Counted from the first letter of the stretch, positions 16,553 to 25,949 are shown. The stretch: DNA of 38,535 nt from Neomegalonema sp. (GCA_022760355.1 JALEGB010000116.1:1-38535); one strand, 5' to 3'. Made by a program: numbers and translations. Notes: generated from the letters alone by a model not told the origin.

Positions 16553-17929
16553 ATGGCCAATCAGGTCGAAGAACCGACGCCCTTTCCCCGGGCGAGACGA
16601 ACGCCCCCTGGCGAAGCGGATCTTGAGCCGCCGCGCGCCGACAGTGCGCCTGAGAAAGGCCGCGCGCCGAAGGAACGTCGCGACCGCAATGGCGACGACG
16701 GCGCGGCTGAAGCAACGGATGGGAAACGGCCGCATGGAACCCCACGGCGCATGGACGCGCCCAAGGGACCGGCTGGACCGCCACAGCGGGGAAACGGGCA
16801 GTCTCAGAACCGATCGGCGCGCCAATCCGGCGCGGACCGAGCGGTTTCAAAACGTCGACGCCGCGGCCCCTGCATCGCGGCGCTTGATTTGGGAACGAAT
16901 AACTGCCGCATCCTGATTGCGCGCGCTGACGGCGCGAGCTTTCAGGTGATCGACGCATTTTCACGTGTGGTTCGCCTTGGAGAAAAGCTGGCCGAGACGG
17001 GCAGGCTGGCCGATGACGCGATGGACCGCGCCGTGTCGGCTCTTTCAATCTGCGCGGATCGGATCCGCAAGCACCGGGTCGTGCGCTTTCGCGCCATCGC
17101 CACAGAGGCCTGCCGCCGCGCCAGCAATTGCGCCGAGTTCCTCCGACGTGTCGAAGCGGAAACAGGGTTAAAGCTCGATGTTATCGACGCGGCCGAGGAG
17201 GCGCGGCTCGCCGTCGCCGGGTGCGCGCCGCTCATCGATCCGGCGGCGGAGCAGCTGGTGGTCTTCGACATTGGCGGCGGCTCAACCGAATTGATCCGCG
17301 TCGATCTGGCGAAAGCCCCGCCAGCCAAACGCAAAGCCTTGCTGATGGCGCTGGCCCATGGCGACAGCCGCTCCGACCGCGCCCGCGCCGCCGGCCGGTA
17401 TATCGCCGACTGGGTCTCGCTGCCGATCGGGGTTGTCACACTTGGCGAATTGTTCCCGCATCCGGACGACGCCTCCCGCTTTCACGCGATGGAGCAGCAT
17501 GTGAATGACCTGCTGACGCCATTCGCCGAAGCCGCCGGTTTCCTGGATGAGCAACGCGATATCCACCATAGCACCCAGCTGCTGGGCGCGTCGGGCACAA
17601 TCACAACGCTGGCCGGCGTGCATCTCGGGCTGGATCGTTACGAACGCCATCGCGTCGACGGCTTGTGGATCGCGCCCCGTTCGATAGATAGGATCATCGG
17701 ACGCTTGGTCGACATGAACGGGGCGCAACGCGCTGCGATACCTTGTATCGGCCAAGATCGAGCAACGAATTTAATGTCCGGCGCAGCCATCCTGCGCGCC
17801 ATTTTGCGCTCGACGCCTGCGCGACGGCTCCGCGTTGCAGATCGCGGCTTGCGCGAAGGCGTCCTGTACGGATTGGCCGAAGATGGGCGTTCACGCCCTA
17901 AGCGGCGACGGCGCGGACGATCGGAATAG
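16553..17929 (+). CDS. Ppx/GppA family phosphatase with disordered N-terminal extension
   Basis: A 458-residue protein. Residues about 108-430 form the ASKHA-fold Ppx/GppA domain: [16 protein letters not shown] is phosphate loop 1, [11 protein letters not shown] the middle motif, and [13 protein letters not shown] phosphate loop 2. It hydrolyses polyphosphate or pppGpp. Residues 1-107 are a charged, Pro/Arg-rich extension without fold, absent from the enterobacterial enzymes. It is followed four bases later by rlmE, so the two are one operon, linking stringent/polyphosphate signalling and ribosome maturation. The start has only a weak ribosome site. The substrate choice between exopolyphosphate and pppGpp cannot be settled. 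Confidence 0.9.
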   Translation: MANQVEEPTPFPRARRTPPGEADLEPPRADSAPEKGRAPKERRDRNGDDGAAEATDGKRPHGTPRRMDAPKGPAGPPQRGNGQSQNRSARQSGADRAVSKRRRRGPCIAALDLGTNNCRILIARADGASFQVIDAFSRVVRLGEKLAETGRLADDAMDRAVSALSICADRIRKHRVVRFRAIATEACRRASNCAEFLRRVEAETGLKLDVIDAAEEARLAVAGCAPLIDPAAEQLVVFDIGGGSTELIRVDLAKAPPAKRKALLMALAHGDSRSDRARAAGRYIADWVSLPIGVVTLGELFPHPDDASRFHAMEQHVNDLLTPFAEAAGFLDEQRDIHHSTQLLGASGTITTLAGVHLGLDRYERHRVDGLWIAPRSIDRIIGRLVDMNGAQRAAIPCIGQDRATNLMSGAAILRAILRSTPARRLRVADRGLREGVLYGLAEDGRSRPKRRRRGRSE

Positions 17930-17933
17930 GACG

Positions 17934-18662
17934 ATGACCAAGAAAACGAGCGGCGGCTCCTCCGGCCGCGGCGCCCGCGATTTGAAGACGCGGGTTAAAA
18001 CCGCCCGTGGCCGCAAAGTTTCCTCGACGCTCTGGCTGCAAAGACAGTTGAACGATCCCTATGTGCATGCAGCGAAACGCGACGGCTACCGAAGCCGCGC
18101 CGCCTATAAACTTATCGAGATCGATGACAAAAAGAGGCTGCTGAAACCCGGGCATCGCGTTGTCGATCTTGGCGCGGCTCCAGGCGGGTGGTGCCAAGTC
18201 GCCGCCGAACGGGTGAACTCGCTTGGCGATACCGGGCGTGGAAAGCAGGGATCGGTGCTAGGGGTCGACTATCTCGAGATGGAGCCCATTGCTGGCGCAA
18301 CCCTGATGCAGCTCGACTTTCTAAGCGAAGATGCTGACGCCAAAGTGCGCGATGCGCTTGGCGGGCCGGCCGAAGTCGTCCTTTCCGATATGGCGGCGCC
18401 AACGACGGGCCATAAGCAGACAGACCATTTGCGTATCGTGGCGCTGGTGGAGACTGCCGCGCACTTCGCCTTTGACGTGCTGACTGAGGGCGGCAGCTTC
18501 GTCGCCAAAGTTCTTCAGGGCGGCGCGGAAAATACTCTGCTGACGCTGCTCAAGCAGCGCTTTGTCAGCGTCGGGCATATTAAACCACCTGCGAGCCGCA
18601 AGGACAGCGCCGAAACCTATCTCGTCGCGTCCGGCTATCGCGGCCCTCAGAATGACGAATAG
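17934..18662 (+). CDS. rlmE: 23S rRNA 2'-O-methyltransferase RlmE (FtsJ/RrmJ)
   Basis: A 242-residue protein. After a basic 45-residue N-terminus come [13 protein letters not shown] (catalytic Lys), [15 protein letters not shown] (SAM site), [17 protein letters not shown] (catalytic Asp), FVAKVLQGG (Lys) and [11 protein letters not shown] (Glu). The complete K-D-K-E tetrad of RlmE is therefore present. It methylates the 2'-O of a 23S rRNA uridine in the peptidyl-transferase loop using SAM. The start at 17934 lies four bases after the Ppx stop; AGGA precedes it closely. It is in an operon with the Ppx/GppA gene. Confidence 0.95.
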   Translation: MTKKTSGGSSGRGARDLKTRVKTARGRKVSSTLWLQRQLNDPYVHAAKRDGYRSRAAYKLIEIDDKKRLLKPGHRVVDLGAAPGGWCQVAAERVNSLGDTGRGKQGSVLGVDYLEMEPIAGATLMQLDFLSEDADAKVRDALGGPAEVVLSDMAAPTTGHKQTDHLRIVALVETAAHFAFDVLTEGGSFVAKVLQGGAENTLLTLLKQRFVSVGHIKPPASRKDSAETYLVASGYRGPQNDE

Positions 18663-18720
18663 GGCCTCAACAACGGTGCGACAATGCACACGGCTATGCT
18701 GACACTCTTGGGGAGGCGGA

Positions 18721-19269
18721 ATGTATCGCTTCATGAACGCTCTGCGCATCTGCTTGATCGCCGGCGCATCATCGACCGTCGGCATATCGACAGCCGCCGC
18801 CCATCCAGAAGGGGAGGGCGTGATCGTCCTGGTGATGAGCGCGAAGCCCAACGTCGAGGCGCCGGGATCAGAGCTGCTCTCGATATACGTCTCCAACCGG
18901 ACCGCGGCCGCTGTCACTTTGCGCGGGTTGTCCGCTGACGGGCGCGCCATCTCGTTGGAACGCAAGCGGGGTTTGTTTGGCTATGAGACGTGGCAGCGCG
19001 TCAAATTTATTCGGCTGGAGCCTGGAAAAACCTTGCTGTTGGACCAGCCTGCCTATCGCGTCATCCTGCATGCAGGAAAAGCCGACGCCACAAAAGCTGG
19101 CGCGCAGTTGCATGCGGACTTTGGCGCCGCCGGCACAGTTAGCACGCCCCTGAAACCGGGGGCCGCCCCCGCCATCCCGCCAGCGACGTCTCCATCGGCC
19201 CCAGGCGCAGCACCGCCGAACTTTCCGGGGCCGGCGCTCCCAGGTTTGCCAGAGCCGCCCGCGCTGTAG
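18721..19269 (+). CDS. Secreted PCu(A)C-like protein lacking copper ligands
   Basis: A 182-residue protein. A signal peptide is visible (about 1-27, cut near TAAAHP). The body (30-140) has the beta-sandwich pattern of periplasmic PCu(A)C copper chaperones: SELLSIYVSN, GLSADGRAISLE, RLEPGKTLLLDQPAYRVIL and HADFGAAGTV. The Met and His ligands expected of the copper site are missing; where the family has HxM there is YRVILH. The last 40 residues are Pro/Ala/Gly-rich. It lies opposite a HupE gene across a convergent intergenic repeat, so a metal-related role is possible. The family call is tentative; it could be an unrelated Ig-like secreted protein. Confidence 0.6.
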   Translation: MYRFMNALRICLIAGASSTVGISTAAAHPEGEGVIVLVMSAKPNVEAPGSELLSIYVSNRTAAAVTLRGLSADGRAISLERKRGLFGYETWQRVKFIRLEPGKTLLLDQPAYRVILHAGKADATKAGAQLHADFGAAGTVSTPLKPGAAPAIPPATSPSAPGAAPPNFPGPALPGLPEPPAL

Positions 19270-19271
19270 GC

Positions 19272-19375
19272 TAGAGCTTGTTGATGTTTCACGGAACCAT
19301 CAACAAGCTCTAAGTCTCTGTTTGGCCGCGATTTGCGAGCCGTTAGATGGGTCGATCTAACTTCAAATCGCTCTA
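19272..19375 (+). repeat. Dispersed intergenic repeat A, copy 2
   Basis: Related to 14585-14692. It opens with a perfect 15-bp stem, TAGAGCTTGTTGATG (19272-19286) and CATCAACAAGCTCTA (19298-19312), with an 11-base loop. A smaller perfect palindrome TTAGAT...ATCTAA (19343-19360) follows, and the element ends in GCTCTA. It starts two bases after the stop codon of the secreted protein and lies between convergent genes, so it may also act as a bidirectional terminator. Confidence 0.7.
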
Positions 19376-19389
19376 GGGGGCTGGCGACA

Positions 19390-19434
19390 GGCTCCGACTG
19401 ACTTCACCCAAGTGACTTCACCCAAGACGGAGCC
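19390..19434. repeat. Hairpin with a 14-bp tandem duplication in its loop
   Basis: Arms GGCTCCG (19390-19396) and CGGAGCC (19428-19434) enclose two exact tandem copies of TGACTTCACCCAAG (19399-19412, 19413-19426). It lies between repeat A copy 2 and the 3' end of hupE and may be the hupE terminator; the duplication looks like recent slippage. Confidence 0.45.
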
Positions 19435-19485
19435 GCTCGCCTCTCCACAGAGCGCGACGCGCACGCCGCCCGGGCCCGCTCAGGC

Positions 19486-20073
19486 TCAGCCAGCCAGACC
19501 GTAATTCAGCAAAACCATGTGGACGCCAATTCCACCGATGCCGGCCCCCAGAAGCGCGCGGGCGGAACCGCGGCCTTGCAGCACACCTAGCGATACGCCA
19601 ACCAAATGCAGAAATGCGCTGGCAAGCATAAAACCAAGTACATAAACGGCCGGCGTTGCGAGTTTTGGGACCTCAGCGCCATGCGCATGGCCGTGAAACA
19701 CTGCGAAAAAACCAACAAACGCCATTGCGATAAAAATCGGCATGCTGGCCCGCAACGCGATCGCCAACCCGAGCGCCACGACAGAAAACGCAATCGCGCC
19801 TTCGACCTGAGGCAATGGAACGCCGACGAGGCCAACAACGCCGCCGATGGCTAGAAACAGCACGAACGCAGCGGGAACCGTCCACACCGCACGACCGCCA
19901 AGCTGTACGGAGAGCAAGCCAACCGCCACCATCGCCAACAAATGATCGAACCCGAGCACAGGGTGAAACAACCCATCGAGAAAGCCGCCTGCGCCGCTGA
20001 CGCCCGCAGCCAGGGCCGGTTCAGCGACGCAGATCGACGCCAGCACCGCACTGAGCACCAAAAACCGTCTCAT
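19486..20073 (-). CDS. hupE: HupE/UreJ family metal transporter
   Basis: A 195-residue membrane protein with a cleavable-looking leader (MRRFLV...EPALAAG). Family motifs follow: GFLDGLFHPVLGFDHLLAMVAVGL holds the HP...GxDH motif thought to bind nickel or cobalt, and AVFHGHAHGAE carries the second histidine cluster. About six helices are expected. It probably imports nickel or cobalt (HupE) as a secondary permease. A cobalt supply role would suit the B12-dependent cluster in the same window, but no regulation by metal is visible. The start at 20073 has GGAG ten bases upstream. It is not linked to hydrogenase or urease genes here. Confidence 0.9.
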   Translation of the reverse strand: MRRFLVLSAVLASICVAEPALAAGVSGAGGFLDGLFHPVLGFDHLLAMVAVGLLSVQLGGRAVWTVPAAFVLFLAIGGVVGLVGVPLPQVEGAIAFSVVALGLAIALRASMPIFIAMAFVGFFAVFHGHAHGAEVPKLATPAVYVLGFMLASAFLHLVGVSLGVLQGRGSARALLGAGIGGIGVHMVLLNYGLAG

Positions 20074-20188
20074 ATCGTAACATCTCCAATACCGTAGGGA
20101 CGTCCGACACCTAGCATGCCCATAGCAAGAAAACAGAAGAAAACGCCGAGTCTCGATCCGCTCGGCGCACGCATAACCCAAGCTGGGA

Positions 20189-20959
20189 TTAATACATTCT
20201 AATAATGCCGACCAGGCGACCCTGGACCGACACTTGGTCCGCCGCATACACGCGGGTCTCATAATTTTCGTTCGCCGGCTCAAGCGCGATTGCGCCCCCC
20301 TTGCTGCGATACCGTTTGAGGGTTGCGTCGGCATCTTCAACAAGAGCCACGACGATCTCGCCATTTTGCGCGGTGTCGCGCCGCTGGATCACGGCAATAT
20401 CGCCATCCAGAATACCGGCGTCGACCATAGAGTCGCCTTGCACCTCAAGCGCAAAATGCTCCCCCCCCGCCGCCAACATGGCCGATGGCGGCTCAATCAT
20501 ATCGAGCGGATTTTCCAACGCTTCGATCGGGATGCCGGCGGCGATCTTACCTACCAGTGGGATCCGCCGATCCTGGCCGCCATGATGGGCCGCCGCGCCG
20601 TTCGGTTCACGCTGGGCCTTTCCGTCGCCATCCCCTTTGCGACCTGAAATCACACTTAAGGACGGCGAGCCAGGTCGAGAGATGCGGGGGCCATCCGGCC
20701 GCGCCGGGGCCGCTTCGTCGCCCCCGGCGCGCTGGCCCGCCATATTCTCAGGAATGCGCAGCACTTCTAAAGCCCGCGCGCGATGCGGCAACCGCCGGAT
20801 GAAATCACGCTCTTCAAGCGCTGTGATCAGCCGGTGAATGCCCGATTTTGATTTAAGACCAAGCGCTTCTTTCATCTCGTCAAATGATGGAGAAACGCCT
20901 GATTCACGAATGCGGGTATCGATAAACAGCAAAAGATCGTACTGCTTTTTCGTCAGCAT
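20189..20959 (-). CDS. lexA: LexA repressor
   Basis: A 256-residue SOS repressor with autoprotease. The N-terminal winged helix (1-70) contains the recognition helix [24 protein letters not shown] long glycine/charged linker spans about 72-130, longer than usual. The cleavage site is Ala141-Gly142 (KIAAGIP); the catalytic Ser177 (GDSM) and Lys215 (ATLKRY) are both present. A GTTC-N7-GTTC box lies about 140 bases upstream, so autoregulation is likely. It follows moeA on the same strand with 182 bp between, the usual alphaproteobacterial order. Confidence 0.96.
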   Translation of the reverse strand: MLTKKQYDLLLFIDTRIRESGVSPSFDEMKEALGLKSKSGIHRLITALEERDFIRRLPHRARALEVLRIPENMAGQRAGGDEAAPARPDGPRISRPGSPSLSVISGRKGDGDGKAQREPNGAAAHHGGQDRRIPLVGKIAAGIPIEALENPLDMIEPPSAMLAAGGEHFALEVQGDSMVDAGILDGDIAVIQRRDTAQNGEIVVALVEDADATLKRYRSKGGAIALEPANENYETRVYAADQVSVQGRLVGIIRMY

Positions 20960-21094
20960 CGCCTAGAACCGCCTTTTGTCATACGCTTGCGCCGCGCGCC
21001 GCCGCCATTGCTCTCGCCAACTGCGACAGCAATGCGCGGACGAGATCGGAGCTCCCCAGCTCCATCGCGCCAACGCCCTCTACCCACGTCTTTC

Positions 21095-21109
21095 GTTCTA
21101 TTGTCGTTC
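21095..21109 (+). promoter_or_regulatory. LexA (SOS) box upstream of lexA
   Basis: GTTC-TATTGTC-GTTC is an exact match to the direct-repeat GTTC-N7-GTTC operator known for alphaproteobacterial LexA. It lies between the moeA stop and the lexA start, consistent with an autoregulated lexA promoter independent of moeA. Confidence 0.85.
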
Positions 21110-21141
21110 TAGTTTTGTGTCAACCCCCGGCCACAGATTCT

Positions 21142-22389
21142 TCACACAGAATCCGCGCGCAAAATCACGCACTCAACCGCGTCGCCGGCGGCTTTCGGCG
21201 GGTCGAAGGGCGGCCGAACAATCAAAATATCCGCCGCCGCCAGAATACTCAGCAAGGAGCTGTCCTGGCTTCGCGCTGGGATGGCCCGCGCCCCCTCGGC
21301 CGAATTCTCGAGCCGAGCCCGCTCATAATGTTCACGCGGCCCGTTCTGCGCCAGCGGCGCGCCGAGCAGAAAGGAAGATCGTTTCGGCAGCGCCGGCGTC
21401 ATCCCTGTCAGCGCCCCCACAAGAGGGATCGCGAACAACCGCGCGCACACCATCGCGGAAACGGGATTGCCTGGTAACCCAAGCACCAGCGCAGCCCCCA
21501 ACCGGCCGGCGGCGAGCGGTTTCCCCGGCCGCATCGCGATCTTATAAAAATCCAGCTCGGCGCCCGCAGCGCGGAAAGCAGCGCGGGCATGATCATGCGC
21601 CCCGTCGGAGGCGCCGCCCAGCGTCACGATGAGATCGACGCCGGCGGCGTCGCGCACCGCCTCGGTCAGCGCCTCAGGATCATCCGACGCAATCGGCGCA
21701 ATCTCCACCTGCGCCCCTTCCCGACGCAACATCGCCGCGACGCCATAGGCGTTTGACGCCACGATCATCCCCGGCCCAAGCGGCTCGCCAGGCAGCGCCA
21801 ACTCGTCCCCAGTTGAAATCAGGACGATACGCGGGCGACGCGAGACATGCAGCCATGGGCGACCAGCCGCTGCGGCGAGCGCGACATCCTCTGGGCTCAA
21901 ACGCCGCGGGCCTTTCAGCAGCGGCTGCCCCTGCTGAAAGTCGCCCCCCGCCGGGCGGATATAGCTCTGCGACTCCAACGGATCTCGGATTGTCGCCCAC
22001 AGGCGCCCGTCTTCCTCGGAGACATCAACATCTTCCTGAAGCGCGATTGCGTCCGCGCCGAGAGGCGTCGCGGCGCCCGTAAAAATGCGCACCGCGCATC
22101 CTGGCGCAAGATCCGGCGGCGGCGCGCCGCCGGCGGCGGCTTCGCCAGTGACGCGCAACCGTGCGCCGACGTCGGCCTCCGCCCGTCGGACCGCGAACCC
22201 GTCCATCGCCGAGGCATCAAAGGGGGGCTGGGTGCGCGCCGCGACGAGATCACGCCGCAGCACCCTCCCTTCGGCCTCCGCAAGCCCCACAGTCTCAAGA
22301 CCAACCGGCCGCGCCATATCGAACAAACGGCGCGCCGCATCCGCCACCGGCAACAGCGGAGGACGCGTTGCGATCGGCCCGACGCTCAT
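21142..22389 (-). CDS. moeA: Molybdopterin molybdenumtransferase MoeA
   Basis: A 415-residue protein of standard MoeA length. The N-terminal domain has [14 protein letters not shown] and [15 protein letters not shown]. The MoCF/MogA-like domain has [10 protein letters not shown], and [15 protein letters not shown] in place of the usual GGxSVGxxD, so one hydrophobic residue is Asp here. [25 protein letters not shown] completes the active site. It inserts molybdate into adenylated molybdopterin in the cytoplasm. Its ATG overlaps the moaC stop (ATGA), so trpC, moaC and moeA are translationally coupled. Confidence 0.95.
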   Translation of the reverse strand: MSVGPIATRPPLLPVADAARRLFDMARPVGLETVGLAEAEGRVLRRDLVAARTQPPFDASAMDGFAVRRAEADVGARLRVTGEAAAGGAPPPDLAPGCAVRIFTGAATPLGADAIALQEDVDVSEEDGRLWATIRDPLESQSYIRPAGGDFQQGQPLLKGPRRLSPEDVALAAAAGRPWLHVSRRPRIVLISTGDELALPGEPLGPGMIVASNAYGVAAMLRREGAQVEIAPIASDDPEALTEAVRDAAGVDLIVTLGGASDGAHDHARAAFRAAGAELDFYKIAMRPGKPLAAGRLGAALVLGLPGNPVSAMVCARLFAIPLVGALTGMTPALPKRSSFLLGAPLAQNGPREHYERARLENSAEGARAIPARSQDSSLLSILAAADILIVRPPFDPPKAAGDAVECVILRADSV

Positions 22390-22862
22390 GGCGCGGAAAA
22401 CAGCCCTGATCGGCCGCCCTCTTTGCGCACCAGCCGCACGGCCTCAATCCGCATTCCTTTGTCGACCGCTTTACACATATCGTAGATCGTCAGCGCCGCG
22501 ACGCTGACGGCGGTCAGCGCCTCCATCTCCACGCCAGTGCGTCCCGTCACCTTCACCGTCGCTTCAATATCGATCCCGGCGCCATCCGCGCTGGGCTCCA
22601 GCTCCAGCGACACCTTGCTGAGCGCGAGAGGGTGGCACAGCGGAATAAGATCAGCTGTCTTTTTCGCCCCCATCACGCCGGCCAAGCGCGCCACCCCCAA
22701 CACATCGCCTTTTTTAAAGCCGCCCTCGCGGATCAGCGCCAGTGTTTCCGCCGCCATCGCCACGCGCCCTTTGGCGACTGCGATCCGATGCGTGACCTCC
22801 TTGTCGGTCACATCCACCATATGCGCGGCGCCTTTCGCGTCGAAATGGGTGAAATCGCTCAT
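22386..22862 (-). CDS. moaC: Cyclic pyranopterin monophosphate synthase MoaC
   Basis: A 158-residue protein, the normal length. [39 protein letters not shown] and [33 protein letters not shown] are the conserved MoaC blocks, including the catalytic Lys and His residues. It forms cyclic pyranopterin monophosphate in molybdenum cofactor synthesis. The start overlaps the trpC stop by four bases and the stop overlaps moeA. moaA is not in this window. Confidence 0.96.
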   Translation of the reverse strand: MSDFTHFDAKGAAHMVDVTDKEVTHRIAVAKGRVAMAAETLALIREGGFKKGDVLGVARLAGVMGAKKTADLIPLCHPLALSKVSLELEPSADGAGIDIEATVKVTGRTGVEMEALTAVSVAALTIYDMCKAVDKGMRIEAVRLVRKEGGRSGLFSAP

Positions 22863-23710
22863 GCGCCACCCATCCCGGCCGCCGCTTGCTGCGACGCCCC
22901 CTCAATGAGCGCGCGTGTGGCGCCGGCGACGTCGTCCCGGCGCATCAAGCTCTCGCCGATCAACGCTGCTCGCGCGCCTGCGCGCGCCATTCGCGCCCAG
23001 TCCGCAGGCTCAAACAATCCACTTTCCGCGATCGCCAATCGATCGGCGGGGATCATTGGCGCCAAACGCTCCGTCGTCTCAAGCTTGGTCTCGAAGCTAT
23101 GCAGATCGCGGTTATTCACGCCGACCAGACCAGATTTCAGCTGCAGCGCCCGCTCCAGCTCAGCCTCGTTGTGCGTCTCCAGCAAAACATCCATGCCCCA
23201 TTCGACCGCAGCCGCCTCCAGCTCCTGCGCCTGCGGGTCGGACACGCTGGCCAGGATGATCAAGATGCAATCCGCCCCCAGCGCCCGCGCTTCGACGACC
23301 TGGTATGGATCGTACATGAAATCCTTTCGCAAGGCGGGCAATGAGACCGCCTCACGCGCAGCCGTCAAGAACGCGTCGTCCCCTTGGAATGAAGGCCCGT
23401 CCGTCAGGACGGATAGGCACGCCGCCCCGCCATCCTCATACATCCGCGCCAGCTCCGGCGGATTAAAATCCGCTCGGATCAGCCCTTTGGAAGGGGACGC
23501 CTTTTTGATCTCAGCGATCAGCGCCACGCCTTCCACCGCAATCGCCGCATCCAGCGCGTCGCGAAAGCTGCGGACGGCCGGCGCAGCGCGCGCCGCCTCC
23601 TCAACATCAGACAGCGAACGCGCCGCTTTGCGCGCCGCGACCTCTTCCAGCTTATACGCTTTGATCTTGGCGAGAATCGACGGCTCGCCGGCCTGTTCAG
23701 TCGTGCTCAT
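22859..23710 (-). CDS. trpC: Indole-3-glycerol phosphate synthase
   Basis: A 283-residue monofunctional TrpC. After [17 protein letters not shown] come [17 protein letters not shown] (catalytic Glu and Lys), [36 protein letters not shown] and the SGLF segment with phosphate-binding glycines. It closes the indole ring of tryptophan. The start at 23710 is ATG with a poor ribosome site; the frame opens at a TTG (23737). It now has its own promoter region shared with the divergent SprA-like gene, because a 2.3-kb insertion separates it from trpD. Confidence 0.95.
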   Translation of the reverse strand: MSTTEQAGEPSILAKIKAYKLEEVAARKAARSLSDVEEAARAAPAVRSFRDALDAAIAVEGVALIAEIKKASPSKGLIRADFNPPELARMYEDGGAACLSVLTDGPSFQGDDAFLTAAREAVSLPALRKDFMYDPYQVVEARALGADCILIILASVSDPQAQELEAAAVEWGMDVLLETHNEAELERALQLKSGLVGVNNRDLHSFETKLETTERLAPMIPADRLAIAESGLFEPADWARMARAGARAALIGESLMRRDDVAGATRALIEGASQQAAAGMGGA

Positions 23711-23864
23711 ACCCATGGGGTACGCAACGACGGGCAAAGGTGCAATCGCAACGCGAAGCCGCGGCGAACTAGAAGGCGACGGCGCAAAGCGCGGCGCGTC
23801 AATTGGAACTCAAGAATTGTCCGCCATTCTCGTAAGTCGGGGCGACGGAGACGGAGGGCGCGTC

Positions 23865-24566
23865 ATGGTTGGCGCGATTGGCGGACTGGAGACCGCCTAT
23901 TTCTTTCGACCGATTGACGCGACAGCGGCGATCGGCGCGGGGGCGACGAGGCAGAAGAGCGAGGCGGGGGTCGTCGACAGCGAGGGCCGGCCGATTTCGC
24001 GTGAAGCGGAACGGTCGGAGCTTGCGCTCAGCCGCGAAAAACGCGCGCTGCTGGCGCAACTCCGCGGCGAAAAAGCCGCCCTCGAGGATGATCTGTTGCG
24101 GGCGCCCGCCGCAGATCCGCTCGGCGCTGAGGCCGCAACCGACAGCGCCGACGATCTGACGCTCAGCGACGGCGAAACAGCAGCGCTCCAACAGCTCAAA
24201 GAAGCGGATCGAGCGACGCGCGCTCATGAGCAGGCGCACGCCACAGCCGGAGGCGCCTACGCCAGCGCGCCGAGCTATGAATATCAGATCGGGCCGGACG
24301 GTCGCCGCTACGCCATCGGCGGCGAAGTTCAGATCGATATTTCGCCGGTCGCCGGCGATCCCGAGGCGACGATTGAGAAAATGCGCCAGATCGAACGCGC
24401 CGCGCGCGCGCCGTCCGATCCATCGCCGGAAGATCACGCCGCGGCCCGCCAAGCGCAAACCGTCGCTCAATCGGCACGAGCGGAACTCAGCGCCGCCGAA
24501 GCGTACGCCCAAGGGCGCGCCGCAATGACCTTCGTCAACGCGCCACGGGTCGGCTTGGCGGCCTAG
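23865..24566 (+). CDS. SprA-related putative metalloprotease domain protein
   Basis: A 233-residue protein. The C-terminal part (about 115-225) is the SprA-related catalytic domain (PF12118): ADRATRAHEQAHATAGG carries an HExxH motif, followed by PSYEYQIGPDGRRYAIGGEVQIDISP, GDPEATIEKMRQI and an Ala-rich helix. Residues 40-110 are a predicted coiled coil (SREAERSELALSREKRALLAQL). No signal peptide is seen. The start has GGAGGG upstream. It is divergent from trpC, convergent with the nitroreductase-like gene, and lies opposite to the trp strand, as expected of an inserted gene. Its TAG stop is the first codon of repeat element E. Protease activity is inferred from the motif. Confidence 0.8.
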   Translation: MVGAIGGLETAYFFRPIDATAAIGAGATRQKSEAGVVDSEGRPISREAERSELALSREKRALLAQLRGEKAALEDDLLRAPAADPLGAEAATDSADDLTLSDGETAALQQLKEADRATRAHEQAHATAGGAYASAPSYEYQIGPDGRRYAIGGEVQIDISPVAGDPEATIEKMRQIERAARAPSDPSPEDHAAARQAQTVAQSARAELSAAEAYAQGRAAMTFVNAPRVGLAA

Positions 24567-24661
24567 GGTCGAAACCCATTCAGCAGCCGCCGTCAGCCCG
24601 GTTTAGGGGCTTGTCGGCTAGAATATCGAGGCGTAGGCGGTGTGGCTCACCGTCAAGCATA
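24564..24661 (-). repeat. Element E, copy 1 (truncated)
   Basis: Matches, with few differences, the reverse complement of the right-hand part of the 29819-30086 element. It runs from its end TAGGGTCGAAACCCATTCA through GTTTAGGGGCTTGTCGG to CACCGTCAAGCATA. It begins exactly at the TAG stop of the SprA-like gene. It breaks off at an internal TA, where the terminal repeat of the 24660-26003 block begins; the rest of E is missing. Confidence 0.8.
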
Positions 24662-24673
24662 GGGTGGGAACTC

Positions 24674-25363
24674 CTAAAGCGCCGCCCAGCGCGACCAGGC
24701 CGCTGGCCCAGCCCTCTCCGCGCGCAGCGATCCCGGCTTTACGTCCAGACCGGTAAGATCGCGTGGAAATAAGAAAACCGCGCCCAACAGCAGTTCGTTT
24801 GGCCCCGCCCCAAGCCCATCCAGATATTTGCGGGATCGCAGAACGCCGCCTGACGACCAGTAGTTCGGCAACCGCGCCGACGTCGCCAATGTCAGCAATG
24901 ACTGGATGAAGGCGGACGCCGCCGCAACATGCTCAATGTTCCGATCTGAGAAGACAGGCGCGCCGTCGGCGTCATGTTCCGCCTCGGGCGGGTCCGGCAA
25001 CCAAGTGACGCACGCCATCGCTTCGGCCGCGGCGAGCATGTCGGCAATTTTACCGGGCTTATCCGCTGGATCTAATCGCGCCAGATACGCGCGGCACCCC
25101 GCCCCGTCGAGAAGATAGGTCCGCCAAGGCTCACGCGGGCCGTCCCCGCGCACCTCCGGGTGGGCTGGGTAATGGAAAGGCGCGTTGCCCGCGACAGCCA
25201 GCATTTCCTCAACAAACTGCCGCGACAGCCCCTGCGGCGCGCGTGGTTGCGCTGGATCGCCGAGCGCCTTCTGCGTGACGCGCTCAGCAATTGCGCGCGC
25301 CACCGCCGCGTCAAACCGGCTGTCATCGGTTCCCAATCGAGTTTTCACGCTTTCATCCGACAT
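24674..25363 (-). CDS. Nitroreductase-like flavoprotein
   Basis: A 229-residue protein resembling the nitroreductase family. The N-terminal FVEEMLAVAGNAPFHYPAHP corresponds to the FMN-binding ARxAPS-type region; AAASAFIQSLLTLATSARLPNYWSSGG and LGLG-like GLGAGPNELLLGAVFLFP match the C-terminal half. It probably reduces a quinone or other electron acceptor with NAD(P)H. The usual Arg of the FMN loop is not obvious. The start at 25363 has GAGG six bases upstream. The stop codon lies inside a terminal inverted repeat, so its last residues may have been set by the insertion. It is preceded by a secreted-protein gene 46 bp upstream. Confidence 0.75.
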   Translation of the reverse strand: MSDESVKTRLGTDDSRFDAAVARAIAERVTQKALGDPAQPRAPQGLSRQFVEEMLAVAGNAPFHYPAHPEVRGDGPREPWRTYLLDGAGCRAYLARLDPADKPGKIADMLAAAEAMACVTWLPDPPEAEHDADGAPVFSDRNIEHVAAASAFIQSLLTLATSARLPNYWSSGGVLRSRKYLDGLGAGPNELLLGAVFLFPRDLTGLDVKPGSLRAERAGPAAWSRWAAL

Positions 25364-25409
25364 CGGCGTCCTCATCCAAGCATAGTCGAAGCGCCGCGAG
25401 ACCGGCGCG

Positions 25410-25949
25410 TCAGTTGATACGACAGGGCGCGACCTTTACGTCGATCGCGAAGCGTTTCCCAGTCCAGGACGCCGTCCGCGCCGTGTTCACATAGAGCCGG
25501 CCGCCGCGGACATAGACGTCCGCATCCTCCAGATCCAATGTGGTGAAAGCCCGGTCAATCCGCGCCTCGCGAAAGAGGGCGCATTCGGTTTTAAATTCGA
25601 AGATGTAACCATTGAACTTCGCCGGATAGAAACCGCCAGACAGCCCCGCCGGGTAAACAGCCTCTATCCGCGCGCGGCTAATATCGAAGGTGACAGGAAC
25701 CACATCGAGGCCGTTCTGGAGCCCCTCGCGCCCAAGCCGGAACTCCACGCCAGCGCCGACCCGCACCAGATGCGTTCGACCGTCAAACAGCGGCTTAGTC
25801 GGATCGTTATAGGTCAGCACTCGCACGCTGACCTCGCGGCCGACAAGGGTCGCCTGCGCGGCGCTGCGATCGCCCCACATCGCGGCGCAGATCAGCGTCA
25901 GGAGGCCAATCCCCCAGGCCAAAATGCTCTGCTTCCATCGGCATGTCAT
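25410..25949 (-). CDS. Hypothetical secreted protein
   Basis: A 179-residue protein with a clear signal peptide (about 1-32, cut near SAAQA). The mature part is beta-rich with alternating hydrophobic residues (VSVRVLTYNDPTKPLFDG, FDISRARIEAVYP, DADVYVRGGRLYVNT) and two cysteines that could form a disulfide. I recognise no family. It is inside the TIR-bounded block, 51 bp downstream of the trpD stop, and may be co-transcribed with trpD and with the nitroreductase-like gene. The ATG at 25949 has a weak G-rich ribosome site. Confidence 0.65.
   Translation of the reverse strand: MTCRWKQSILAWGIGLLTLICAAMWGDRSAAQATLVGREVSVRVLTYNDPTKPLFDGRTHLVRVGAGVEFRLGREGLQNGLDVVPVTFDISRARIEAVYPAGLSGGFYPAKFNGYIFEFKTECALFREARIDRAFTTLDLEDADVYVRGGRLYVNTARTASWTGKRFAIDVKVAPCRIN

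Noticed and set aside
22632-23864. Long upstream extension of the SprA-like frame
   Set aside because: It is antisense to moaC and trpC with low-complexity Ser/Ala composition; a strong GGAGGG site supports the start at 23865.
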